Shown: piece by piece, positions 56,018-64,000 of the stretch
Numbering within the stretch: the first letter of the stretch is position 1
Layout of the letters: the number at the start of each line of letters is the position of its first letter
Origin: Paracidovorax citrulli
GTDB lineage: Bacteria > Pseudomonadota > Gammaproteobacteria > Burkholderiales > Burkholderiaceae_C
DNA length: 64,000 nucleotides
Assembly (NCBI RefSeq): GCF_900100305.1
Contig: NZ_FNEY01000026.1
Location: 1-64,000, forward strand
Direction of reading: 5' to 3'
Translations under genes and position numbers: made by a program
The notes under the pieces: model-generated
What the model saw: only the letters and a program-made list of their open reading frames with translations
The model's database searches: none
What the model was told of the DNA's origin: nothing

Positions 56018-56347
56018 TCAGGCGGCGTCGGACGGGTCGGCCGCGATGCCGATGCCCATCTCGGCGGTGCGGCGGTCCACGGCTTCGCGCAGGGCCTTGC
56101 CCGGCTTGAAATGCGGAACGCGCTTCTCGGGGATGTGCACGGCCTCGCCGCTGCGGGGGTTGCGCCCCATGCGCGGCGGGCGGCGGTTGACCGAAAAGCT
56201 GCCGAACCCGCGCACCTCGATGCGGTGGCCGCGCACCAGCGCATCGCCCACGGCATCCAGGATGGTCTTGACGGCGGCTTCGGCATCGCGTTGCGTGAGC
56301 TGGCCGAAACGGGCGGCAAGTTCTTCGACGAGGTCTGATCGGGTCAT
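56018..56347 (-). CDS. ihfB: Integration host factor beta subunit
   Basis: A 109-residue DNA-bending protein. It begins [17 protein letters not shown] and has [23 protein letters not shown] (the beta arm with intercalating Pro in RNPRSGE) and [15 protein letters not shown]. It pairs with IhfA (not in this window). The C-terminus is ~12 residues longer than in E. coli. ATG 56347 fits the family; the frame opens further upstream. It follows rpsA after a terminator, the same order as in E. coli. Confidence 0.95.
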   Translation of the reverse strand: MTRSDLVEELAARFGQLTQRDAEAAVKTILDAVGDALVRGHRIEVRGFGSFSVNRRPPRMGRNPRSGEAVHIPEKRVPHFKPGKALREAVDRRTAEMGIGIAADPSDAA

Positions 56348-56449
56348 GGGGTCCGGTCTGTGGCGCCAGGAATCGGCGAAAAGGTGGTCCATGCCGGAGT
56401 CCGGCATTTGCGCGCGGCGCTGGGGCATGGGGCTGGAATGCGCACTTGG

Positions 56450-56485
56450 AAAAAAAGCGGCGGGCGCACGAGGCGCCCGCCGCTT
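56450..56485 (-). terminator. Rho-independent terminator after rpsA
   Basis: AAGCGGCGGGCGC (56455-56467) and GCGCCCGCCGCTT (56473-56485) form a perfect 13-bp stem. T follow on the minus strand (56456-56450). It partially or fully separates rpsA from ihfB. Confidence 0.88.
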
Positions 56486-56534
56486 GCGGCCGTGCAGGCA
56501 CGGCCTTTCTCTGCCTTGCGGGCTCGGGTTCCGA

Positions 56535-58220
56535 TTACTTGTCGGAGTTGTCCAGCTTGGCGCGCAGCAGAGCGCCCAGGCTGGTCGTACCCGCGCTTTC
56601 GCGGGCCGATTGCTGCGACAGGGACGCCATGGCGCCTTGCTCGTCGGCCATGTCCTTGGCCTTGATCGACAGCTGGATGTTGCGGGTCTTGCGATCCACG
56701 TTCACCACCACGGCCGTGACTTCGTCGCCTTCCTTGAGCACGTTGCGGGCATCTTCCACGCGGTCGCGGGAGATTTCCGAAGCGCGCAGGTAGCCCACGA
56801 TGTCTTCGCCCAGGTCGATCTCGGCGCCGCGGGCATCGACGGTCTTGACCTTGCCGGTCACCGTCTGGCCCTTGTCGTTCACCGTCACGAAGGTGGTGAA
56901 CGGGTCGCCGTCGAGCTGCTTGATGCCCAGGGAGATGCGCTCGCGGTCCACGTCCACGGCCAGCACGATCGCCTCGACTTCCTGGCCCTTCTTGTAGTTG
57001 CGCACGGCGGCTTCGCCGGGCTCGTTCCAGGACAGGTCGGACAGGTGCACCAGACCGTCGATGCCGGCAGCCAGGCCCACGAACACGCCGAAGTCGGTGA
57101 TCGACTTGATCGGGCCCTTGACGCGGTCGCCGCGCTTGGTGTTCTGCGCGAATTCCTGCCACGGGTTGGCCTTGCACTGCTTCATGCCCAGGCTGATGCG
57201 GCGCTTGTCTTCGTCGATCTCGAGGACCATGACTTCGACTTCGTCACCCAGCGACACGAGCTTGGACGGGGCGATGTTCTTGTTCGTCCAGTCCATTTCG
57301 GAAACGTGCACCAGGCCTTCGATGCCGGGCTCGAGTTCCACGAACGCACCGTAGTCGGCGATGTTCGTGACCTTGCCGAACAGGCGCGTGCCCGAGGGGT
57401 AGCGGCGCGACACGCCCAGCCACGGATCGTCGCCCATCTGCTTCAGGCCCAGGGAGACGCGGTTCTTCTCGGTGTCGAACTTGAGGATCTTGGCCGTGAT
57501 TTCCTGACCGGCCTGCACCACCTCGGAGGGGTGGCGGACACGGCGCCATGCCATGTCGGTGATGTGCAGCAGACCGTCGATGCCGCCCAGGTCCACGAAC
57601 GCACCGTATTCGGTGATGTTCTTGACCACGCCCTGCACGATGGAGCCTTCCTTCAGGGTTTCCATCAGCTTGGCGCGCTCTTCGCCCATGGAGGCTTCCA
57701 CCACGGCGCGGCGGCTCAGCACCACGTTGTTGCGCTTGCGGTCGAGCTTGATGACCTTGAATTCCATGGTCTTGTTCTCGTACGGCGTCAGATCCTTGAT
57801 CGGACGCGTATCGATCAGCGAACCGGGCAGGAAGGCGCGGATGCCGTTGACCAGGACGGTGAGGCCGCCCTTGACCTTGCCGCTGGTCGTGCCGGTGACG
57901 AATTCGCCGGATTCCAGGGCCTTTTCCAGCGCGAGCCACGAGGCCAGGCGCTTGGCGGTGTCGCGCGACAGGATGGTGTCGCCGTAACCGTTTTCGATCG
58001 AGCCGATGGCCACGGAGACGAAATCGCCCACCTGGACTTCGACCTCGCCCTTGTCGTTCTTGAATTCCTCGAGGGGCACGTAGGCTTCGGACTTGAGGCC
58101 TGCGTTCACCACGACGAAGTTGTGCTCGACGCGCACGACTTCGGCGGTGATGACTTCGCCCGGGCGCATTTCGGTGCGCTGCAGGGATTCTTCAAAAAGG
58201 GCGGCAAAAGATTCAGACAT
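56535..58220 (-). CDS. rpsA: 30S ribosomal protein S1
   Basis: A 561-residue S1 protein. It starts [22 protein letters not shown] and has six S1/OB repeats. Clear copies carry [66 protein letters not shown] and [33 protein letters not shown] (only parts needed for recognition: [15 protein letters not shown]). S1 helps unstructured mRNA bind to the small subunit. It lies 156 nt after cmk; that gap should hold its promoter and autoregulatory leader. Confidence 0.97.
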   Translation of the reverse strand: MSESFAALFEESLQRTEMRPGEVITAEVVRVEHNFVVVNAGLKSEAYVPLEEFKNDKGEVEVQVGDFVSVAIGSIENGYGDTILSRDTAKRLASWLALEKALESGEFVTGTTSGKVKGGLTVLVNGIRAFLPGSLIDTRPIKDLTPYENKTMEFKVIKLDRKRNNVVLSRRAVVEASMGEERAKLMETLKEGSIVQGVVKNITEYGAFVDLGGIDGLLHITDMAWRRVRHPSEVVQAGQEITAKILKFDTEKNRVSLGLKQMGDDPWLGVSRRYPSGTRLFGKVTNIADYGAFVELEPGIEGLVHVSEMDWTNKNIAPSKLVSLGDEVEVMVLEIDEDKRRISLGMKQCKANPWQEFAQNTKRGDRVKGPIKSITDFGVFVGLAAGIDGLVHLSDLSWNEPGEAAVRNYKKGQEVEAIVLAVDVDRERISLGIKQLDGDPFTTFVTVNDKGQTVTGKVKTVDARGAEIDLGEDIVGYLRASEISRDRVEDARNVLKEGDEVTAVVVNVDRKTRNIQLSIKAKDMADEQGAMASLSQQSARESAGTTSLGALLRAKLDNSDK

Positions 58221-58376
58221 GTATTTCCTAGGTCCGCGGGCGCGTTTCCGCCGGCACCATTGCCGGCGTTTCTATCGTTGCCTGCGGAAGGTTGTGTGGC
58301 CGGTGGCCACGGTTGGGGTTGAACACATCGCAAGGCCGTGCGCTGCAGGTGCGGTAGGAGGCCTTGCGGGCCCGGT

Positions 58377-60416
58377 TCAGTCCTGCGCGGGGTGCGCGAA
58401 GGGCTGTCGCTGCTGCCACCAGGCAAGCACCTGCTCGACGGCTTCTTCGACCGACAGCAGGGAGTTGTCCAGCACCAGTGCATCCTGCGCAGGCTTCAGG
58501 GGCGCGACCGGCCGGGTGCTGTCCCGGACGTCGCGCGCCTCCAGATCTGCGCGAAGATCGTCGATATTAGCGGAAATTCCCTTTGAAATCAACTGTTTAT
58601 GGCGCCGCTCCGCCCGGCAGGCCGCGCTCGCCGTGAGATAGACCTTCAATGCGGCGCCCGGGAAGATCACCGTGCCCATGTCGCGGCCGTCCGCAACCAG
58701 TCCCGGCAGGCGCCGGAAGCCGTGCTGCAGCGCCACCAGGGCCTCGCGCACCGACGGCAGGGCCGAGACGCGGGAGGCGTTCATGCCGGCCTCCTCGGTG
58801 CGGATGGCATCCGTCACGTCGTCCTCGCCCAGCCAGATGCGGCCGGACTCGAACCGTACCGGCAGGGTGCGCGCCAGGGCCGCGATCCGGTCCTGGTGGG
58901 CCGCGTCGATGGACAGCCCGGCACGCAGCGCCGCCAGCGCGGTGATGCGGTACATCGCGCCCGAGTCCAGGAAGCGGTAGCCCAGCCGCTGCGCCACCGC
59001 TGCCGCCACCGTGCCCTTGCCCGATGCCGTCGGGCCGTCGATGCAGATCACGGGAACGTGCTCCACGGGTGTTCCAGCGACCGAGAAGAGGGCCTCGAAA
59101 TAGTCCGGGAAGGTCTTGGCCACGCACTTCGGATCCTCGATGCGCACCGGGAGCTTCGCCGGATTGAACGCCGCCAGCGAAAAGCACATCGCGATGCGGT
59201 GATCGTCGTAGGTGTGGATGCTCGCCGCGCGCCAATCAGCCGGCGAGGCGGGCGGGGTGACGCGCAGGAAGTCCGACCCTTCCTCGACGGTGGCGCCCAG
59301 GCGCCGGCATCCCTGCGCCATCGCGGCGATGCGGTCCGTTTCCTTGACGCGCCAGCTCGCGATGTTGCGCAGCGTGGTCGTGCCCTGCGCGTACAGCGCC
59401 ATCACCGCCAGCGTCATGGCGGCATCGGGAATGTGGTTGCAGTCGAGATCGACCGCCCTCAGCGGCCAGGCGCCGCGGCGCACCACCAGCCAGTTCGGGC
59501 CGCCGGTGACCTCCGCGCCCATGGCGCGGGCCGCCTCGGCGAAGCGGATGTCGCCCTGGATCGAGTCCAGGCCCACGCCGAGGATGCGCAGCGGCTCCTG
59601 GCCGGGCGCCGGGGCCGCCAGGGCACCCAGGGCGATGAAATAGCTGGCCGAGGAGGCGTCGGCCTCGACGTGGATGGTGCCCGGGGAGCGGTAGCGGCTG
59701 CCGGCCGGGATGGTGAAGCGCTGCCATTCGTCGTGCCGCACCCGGATGCCGAAGCGCTCCAGCAACTGCAGCGTGATGTGGATATAGGGGCGCGAAATCA
59801 GCTCGCCCACCACCTCGATCACCACGTCCTTCTCGCGTGCCACCAGCGGCAGGGCCATCAGCAGGGCGGTGAGGAACTGGCTGGATACGTCGCCGCGCAC
59901 GCGCACGGGCGCATCCAGCGCCAGCGGCGGGACGCCGCCCGCATGCGCGATGCGCAGCGGCGGGAAGCCAGGATTGCCCAGGTAGCTGATGTGGCAGCCG
60001 AGCTGCAGCAGGGCCTCCACCAGGTCGCCTATCGGGCGCTCGTGCATGCGCGGAACGCCGGAGAGCTCGAACTCGCCGCCCAGCAGGGCCAGCGCCGCCG
60101 TCAGCGGCCGCATGGCCGTGCCCGCGTTGCCCAGGAAGAGCTTCGACGGGGAACGCGCGGGGGACGTCCCCAGGCCGGTGATGCGCACCGTGCCCTGCGC
60201 GGCCGCGCCTTCATCGACGCCGCAGCCGATTTCCCGCAGCGCATCCAGCATCACGCGCGTGTCGTCGGAAGCCAGCAGGTCATGGACTTCCGTCGTCCCC
60301 TCGCTCAGTGCGGCCAGCAGCAGGACGCGGTTGGAAATGCTCTTGGAGCCCGGCAGCCGCACGGCTCCTCCGGCGGTATCCAGGGGAGGGAGGTCGAGAA
60401 ACGCGGTGCTGTACAT
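58377..60416 (-). CDS. aroA: Bifunctional EPSP synthase / cytidylate kinase (AroA-Cmk fusion)
   Basis: A 679-residue fusion. Residues 1-~440 are 3-phosphoshikimate 1-carboxyvinyltransferase, with [43 protein letters not shown] and [17 protein letters not shown]. Residues ~455-679 are CMP kinase, with P-loop [32 protein letters not shown] and [15 protein letters not shown]. The EPSP part serves aromatic amino acid synthesis; the kinase makes CDP from CMP. The linker is only ~15 residues. ATG 60416 matches the AroA N-terminus. It lies between tyrA and rpsA. In enteric bacteria aroA and cmk are adjacent but separate; the fusion is a lineage trait of Comamonadaceae. Confidence 0.95.
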   Translation of the reverse strand: MYSTAFLDLPPLDTAGGAVRLPGSKSISNRVLLLAALSEGTTEVHDLLASDDTRVMLDALREIGCGVDEGAAAQGTVRITGLGTSPARSPSKLFLGNAGTAMRPLTAALALLGGEFELSGVPRMHERPIGDLVEALLQLGCHISYLGNPGFPPLRIAHAGGVPPLALDAPVRVRGDVSSQFLTALLMALPLVAREKDVVIEVVGELISRPYIHITLQLLERFGIRVRHDEWQRFTIPAGSRYRSPGTIHVEADASSASYFIALGALAAPAPGQEPLRILGVGLDSIQGDIRFAEAARAMGAEVTGGPNWLVVRRGAWPLRAVDLDCNHIPDAAMTLAVMALYAQGTTTLRNIASWRVKETDRIAAMAQGCRRLGATVEEGSDFLRVTPPASPADWRAASIHTYDDHRIAMCFSLAAFNPAKLPVRIEDPKCVAKTFPDYFEALFSVAGTPVEHVPVICIDGPTASGKGTVAAAVAQRLGYRFLDSGAMYRITALAALRAGLSIDAAHQDRIAALARTLPVRFESGRIWLGEDDVTDAIRTEEAGMNASRVSALPSVREALVALQHGFRRLPGLVADGRDMGTVIFPGAALKVYLTASAACRAERRHKQLISKGISANIDDLRADLEARDVRDSTRPVAPLKPAQDALVLDNSLLSVEEAVEQVLAWWQQRQPFAHPAQD

Positions 60417-60429
60417 CGGCTGCGGGAAT

Positions 60430-61326
60430 CTAGGAGGCGCGGCGGGCGCCCATGCGCCAATGGGCGCGGGTTTCGCTGGCGAGGGTGATGAGGTCTTCGA
60501 GCCCTTGTCCGTCGCCCTGCTGCATGGCCTGCTCCATCTGCTGGAGCGCCTGCGCGAAGTGCCGCGACTGTGCCAGCAGTTCATCGCGGTTGGCGAGCAG
60601 GATGTCACGCCATATCTTCGGGTCGCTGGCCGCGATCCGCGTGAAATCGCGGAAACCCGGGCCGGCGAGCGAGAGGAACACATCCCCCTCTGGTTGCGCG
60701 TTGATGCTGTTGATCAGCGCGAACGCGAGCAGGTGCGGCAGATGGCTCACGGCGGCGAAGGCCGCATCGTGCGATTCCGGCGACATGCTGCGCACCCGGC
60801 AGCCCAGGGCGCTCCAGACAGCCTCGGCCTTGCCCAGCTGGTCGGTGAGCGTGCGCTCGGTCGGCGTGAGGATCACCTGCCGTCCCGCGTAGAGGTCCGC
60901 CTGCGCATGTTCCACTCCGGAGGCCTCGCTGCCGGTGATGGGATGGGCCGGGACGAAGGACCCGAACTGGTCGCGCAGCGCGCCGCGCGCCGCCTGCACC
61001 ACGTCGGCCTTGGTCGAGCCCACGTCCATGATGAGCATCTTCGGAGTGACCAGGTGCTTGATCGCCTTGAGCGTGGATTCCGTCGCCGCCACCGGCACGG
61101 CCAGCAGCACGATGTCCGCGCCCGCGACCGCGAGCAGGGCGGACGGGGCCTCGACGTCGATCACGCCGAGCTGGCGCGCGCGGTCGGTGGTGGACGGCGA
61201 CTTGCTGTAGCCGACGACGCGCTTGACCAGTCCGGCCTTCTTCATCGCCAGCGCGAACGACCCGCCCATCAGTCCGCAGCCCAGGAGGCCCAGCTGCTCG
61301 AATACCGGAGTGACTGCTTCGCTCAC
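60430..61326 (-). CDS. tyrA: Prephenate dehydrogenase (TyrA)
   Basis: A 298-residue NAD-dependent enzyme making 4-hydroxyphenylpyruvate for tyrosine. The NAD motif is [21 protein letters not shown] (near 10). [27 protein letters not shown] (with catalytic His) and [11 protein letters not shown] are present. There is no chorismate mutase domain. The GTG start at 61326 overlaps the pheA stop (GTGA), so the two are coupled. A 13-nt gap separates it from aroA-cmk. Confidence 0.94.
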   Translation of the reverse strand: MSEAVTPVFEQLGLLGCGLMGGSFALAMKKAGLVKRVVGYSKSPSTTDRARQLGVIDVEAPSALLAVAGADIVLLAVPVAATESTLKAIKHLVTPKMLIMDVGSTKADVVQAARGALRDQFGSFVPAHPITGSEASGVEHAQADLYAGRQVILTPTERTLTDQLGKAEAVWSALGCRVRSMSPESHDAAFAAVSHLPHLLAFALINSINAQPEGDVFLSLAGPGFRDFTRIAASDPKIWRDILLANRDELLAQSRHFAQALQQMEQAMQQGDGQGLEDLITLASETRAHWRMGARRAS

Positions 61327-62423
61327 GGCGCCACCGGATAGGCGCCGAGCACCTTGTAGAACGCGCAGAGCGAACGCAGCTCCTCCAGGGCCTTGGCCAC
61401 GTGGGGCTGGCTGGGGTGGCCGTCGAGGTCGATGTAGAAATAGTATTCCCACTGGCCCGTGCGCGCGGGGCGCGACTCGAAGCGGGTCATGGAAACACCG
61501 TGCGTTTTGAGCGGCACCAGCAGGTCGTGCACCGCGCCCGGGCGGTTGGGCACCGACACCACGAGGCTGGTGCAGTCCTTGCCGGAAGCCGGCGGCATCT
61601 GCAGCGTGTGCGGCAGGCAGATGACGGCGAAGCGCGTGCGGTTGTAGGCATCGTCCTGGATGGCGTGCGACACCAGATGCAGGCCGAACTGCGCGCCGGC
61701 GCGCTCGCTCGCGATGCCCGCCCACGCAGGGTTCCCTGCCGCCAGCCGCGCGCCCTCGGCATTGCTGGAGACCGGACGGCGCTCCGCGTGCGGCAGGTGC
61801 TTGGACAACCAGGCCTGGCACTGGGCCAACGCCTGGGGATGGGCCAGTACCACCTCGATGCCGTCCAGGGAGTTGGACAGGCGCAGCAGGTTGTGGCGCA
61901 CCAGCAGGCTCACTTCACCCACCACGTGGCAGGGGGTGTGCAGGAACAGGTCGAGCGAGCGTGTCACCACGCCTTCCACCGAGTTCTCGACACCGACCAC
62001 GCCGTACTGTGCGCTGCCGGCCGCCGTGGCATGGAACACCTCGTCGAAGTTGGCGCAGTACATGAGGTCCGCGGCGCCGCCGAAGAACTCCACGGCCGCC
62101 TGCTCGCAGAATGTGCCGGCCGGGCCGAGCACCGCCACGCGCTGTGGCGACTCGAGGGCCAGGCATGCCGACATGATCTCGCGCCAGATCGCTGCGACGT
62201 GGGCGCCCTTGAGCGGTCCCGGATTGGCGTGCTGCACCTTGTCGATGACCTGGGCGACGCGGTCCGGGCGAAAGAACGGGGTGCCTTCGCGTTTCTTGAC
62301 CTCGCCGACGCGCTCGGCCACCAGCGCGCGCTGGTTCAGGAGGGTCAGCAACTGCTGGTCGATGTTGTCGATCTGCACCCGCAGGCTGGCGAGATCGGGG
62401 GACGCTTGAGGGGATTGGGACAT
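61323..62423 (-). CDS. pheA: Chorismate mutase / prephenate dehydratase (P-protein)
   Basis: A 366-residue bifunctional enzyme for phenylalanine. Residues ~1-95 are an AroQ-type chorismate mutase (LRVQIDNIDQQLLTLLNQRA; VGEVKKREGTPFF). Residues ~100-280 are prephenate dehydratase (VAVLGPAGTFCEQAAVEFF; VGVENSVEGVVTRSLDLF). Residues ~290-366 are the ACT domain (LVVSVPNRPGAVHDLLVPLK; MTRFESRPAR), which gives feedback inhibition by Phe. ATG 62423. It precedes tyrA with a 4-nt overlap and follows serC by 49 nt. Confidence 0.95.
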   Translation of the reverse strand: MSQSPQASPDLASLRVQIDNIDQQLLTLLNQRALVAERVGEVKKREGTPFFRPDRVAQVIDKVQHANPGPLKGAHVAAIWREIMSACLALESPQRVAVLGPAGTFCEQAAVEFFGGAADLMYCANFDEVFHATAAGSAQYGVVGVENSVEGVVTRSLDLFLHTPCHVVGEVSLLVRHNLLRLSNSLDGIEVVLAHPQALAQCQAWLSKHLPHAERRPVSSNAEGARLAAGNPAWAGIASERAGAQFGLHLVSHAIQDDAYNRTRFAVICLPHTLQMPPASGKDCTSLVVSVPNRPGAVHDLLVPLKTHGVSMTRFESRPARTGQWEYYFYIDLDGHPSQPHVAKALEELRSLCAFYKVLGAYPVAP

Positions 62424-62472
62424 GGATCGGTCGGGGCTGCGGGCAGCGGGCGATAGGGCGCGGCGCGCCGTC

Positions 62473-63582
62473 TCAGGCGCTGCGCTGTTCGAATTCTTGC
62501 ATGTAGGCCACGAGCGCCTCCACGCCTGCCAGCGGCATGGCGTTGTAGAGGCTCGCACGCATGCCGCCCACCGACTTGTGGCCCTTGAGCTGCAGCAGAC
62601 CCCGCTCCCTGGCGCCTGCCAGGAAGGCCTCGTTGCGCGTTTCGTCGCGCAGGAAGAAAGGGATGTTCATGCGCGACCGCGCGTTCGGCGACACCTTGTT
62701 CACGTAGAACTGCGACTGGTCGATGAAGTTGTAGAGCAGGCGGGCCTTGGCGATGTTGCGCTGCTCCATGGCCGCGATGCCGGAAAGATCGCCCTCGCGC
62801 TGGCGCTTGAGCCACTGGAAGGTCAGGCCCGCGATGTAGATGCCCCAGGTGGGAGGGGTGTTGAACATCGACTGGTTCTCCGCCACCACCTTGTAGTCGA
62901 AGGCGCTCGGGCAGGCCGGCAGCGCGTGGCCCAGCAGGTCCTCGCGCACCACCACCAGCGTGAGCCCGGCGGGGCCGAGGTTCTTCTGCGCGCCGCCGAA
63001 TGCCAGGCCCACGCGCGACCAGTCCACCGGGCGGGAGGCCACGTGCGACGAAAAGTCGATCACCAGCGGCGCATCGCTGCCCAGGGCGCGCAGGTCCGGC
63101 AGTTCGTGGAACTCGATGCCATGGATCGTCTCGTTGCTGCACAGGTGCAGGTAGCTCGCGCCGCGACTCAACTGCCAGCTCGCGGGGTCGGGCAGGGTGG
63201 TGAAACCGCTGTCCTCCGCCGATGCGGCCACGTGGACCTCGGAAGCGTACTTGCGCGCCTCCTTCAGGGATTTCTGGCTCCAGCTGCCGGTCACCACCAT
63301 GTCCACCGTAGCGGCGCGCGAGAGGTTCAGCGGCACGATCGCGTTCTCGGCCAGGCCACCACCCTGCATGAACAGGATCCTGAAATCCTGCGGAACGGCG
63401 AGCAGTTCGCGCAGGTCCGCCTCGGCCTGCTCGTAGATCGAGATGAACTCCTTGCCCCGGTGGCTCATCTCCATCACGCCCATGCCGCTGCCGTGCCAGT
63501 CCAGCATTTCGGAGGCGGCCTGCTGGAGGACTTCGGCGGGAATGGCGGCGGGGCCGGCGGAGAAGTTGTACGGGCGGTTCAT
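62473..63582 (-). CDS. serC: Phosphoserine aminotransferase
   Basis: A 369-residue PLP enzyme (class V aminotransferase) making 3-phosphoserine in serine synthesis; it can also act in pyridoxine synthesis. It begins [20 protein letters not shown]. The PLP Lys is in [19 protein letters not shown] (near residue 197), and the phosphate-binding HRGKEF is near 42. The C-terminus [20 protein letters not shown] is typical. It lies 90 nt after gyrA. Confidence 0.95.
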
Positions 63583-63672
63583 CGGTTCAAGCGGTCGGAG
63601 GCCGTGCCGTTTCTGGGGGGCGTGGGGGTAAACATCTCGGTGCGCCCGCGGTCGAGCCGGCGCACCGTACCG

Positions 63673-64000
63673 TCATTCGGTCGAGGGCCCGTCCGCGTCC
63701 TGCGCGTCGGAAGGGGGAGCGTCGTCGGTGGTGTCGGCGGCCGGCGGGTTCGCGTCGTTCTCTACGATGCGCTGCAGCCCGCTCAGTTTCGCGCCTTCGT
63801 CCAGCGCGATCAGCGTCACGCCCTGCGTGGCGCGGCCCAGCTCGCGGATCTCCGCCACGCGCGTGCGCACCAGCACGCCCTTGTCGGTGATCAGCATGAT
63901 CTCGTCTTCCGCATGGACCAGGGTGGCGGCGACGACCTTGCCGTTGCGCTCGCTCTGCTGGATGGCGATCATCCCCTTGGTCCCGCGGCCGTGGCGCGTG
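63673..64000 (-). CDS. gyrA: DNA gyrase subunit A, C-terminal part (runs off the window)
   Basis: The last ~108 codons of gyrA. The frame is open to the window end and begins with [20 protein letters not shown], a late blade of the GyrA beta-pinwheel DNA-wrapping domain. [29 protein letters not shown] follows (RATQGV type). The acidic tail ([17 protein letters not shown]) is usual for the end of GyrA. The catalytic Tyr domain lies outside the window. The gene heads the gyrA-serC-pheA-tyrA cluster. Confidence 0.95.
   Translation of the reverse strand, partial: TRHGRGTKGMIAIQQSERNGKVVAATLVHAEDEIMLITDKGVLVRTRVAEIRELGRATQGVTLIALDEGAKLSGLQRIVENDANPPAADTTDDAPPSDAQDADGPSTE

Overview
The window looks like chromosomal DNA of a plant-associated Comamonadaceae bacterium, most likely an Acidovorax of the avenae/citrulli type. 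This rests on the roughly 68% GC content, several Bug (TctC-like) solute receptors, a fused aroA-cmk gene, an Mrp complex with fused A and B subunits, and a perfect HrpX-type PIP box in front of a serine-rich candidate type III effector. The genus is an inference from gene content; no 16S or other marker is present.

Layout. 1-1630: tail of a broken RHS polymorphic-toxin gene, its AT-rich presumed immunity gene, and a decayed IS5-family transposase. 1628-6000 (minus): an Rrf2 regulator / CxxC flavin oxidoreductase / methyltransferase operon, a trypsin-like protease, a cold-shock protein and the Nudix enzyme NudK. 6250-10800: an IclR regulator facing three Bug receptor genes (one intact, one frameshifted, one internally deleted), a glutathione S-transferase and a dehydrogenase remnant. 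10800-15900 (plus): a TonB-dependent receptor plus ABC importer operon behind a long palindrome. 15900-16900: a probable Fur-controlled small RNA and a DUF2325 gene. 16900-23200: putA with a divergent Lrp-type regulator, then rlmD. 23300-28800: lipoprotein, Bax-inhibitor-like membrane protein, GlcG/HbpS protein, and the iron block bfd / small membrane protein / tonB / exbB / exbD / hemP, followed by a phasin gene. 28900-36900: thioesterase, gamma-glutamyltransferase, pncB, 2-hydroxyacid dehydrogenase, rmuC and an MFS gene. 36780-37700: the candidate effector. 37750-42050: LOG protein, crcB, and a TRAP transporter. 42250-47900: M14 peptidase and 5-oxoprolinase. 47900-54300: mnhG-F-E-D-C-AB. 54400-64000 (minus): gyrA-serC-pheA-tyrA-aroA/cmk-rpsA-ihfB-lapA-lapB, a core housekeeping cluster.

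How it fits together. The strongest theme is iron. Two Fur-box promoters, both on the minus strand, each lead into a copy of the same ~92-nt RNA element that ends in seven T. One copy is the 3' UTR of hemP; the other stands alone as a ~138-nt transcription unit beside a metal or metallophore uptake operon. The bfd-tonB-exbBD block supplies energy for outer-membrane uptake and helps handle stored iron. The second theme is accessory and decaying material: the orphan toxin tip, the transposase scar, two damaged Bug genes, a dehydrogenase fragment and the PIP-box effector inserted next to an MFS gene. The remainder is ordinary metabolism and housekeeping. No CRISPR array, tRNA, rRNA or intact insertion sequence was seen.
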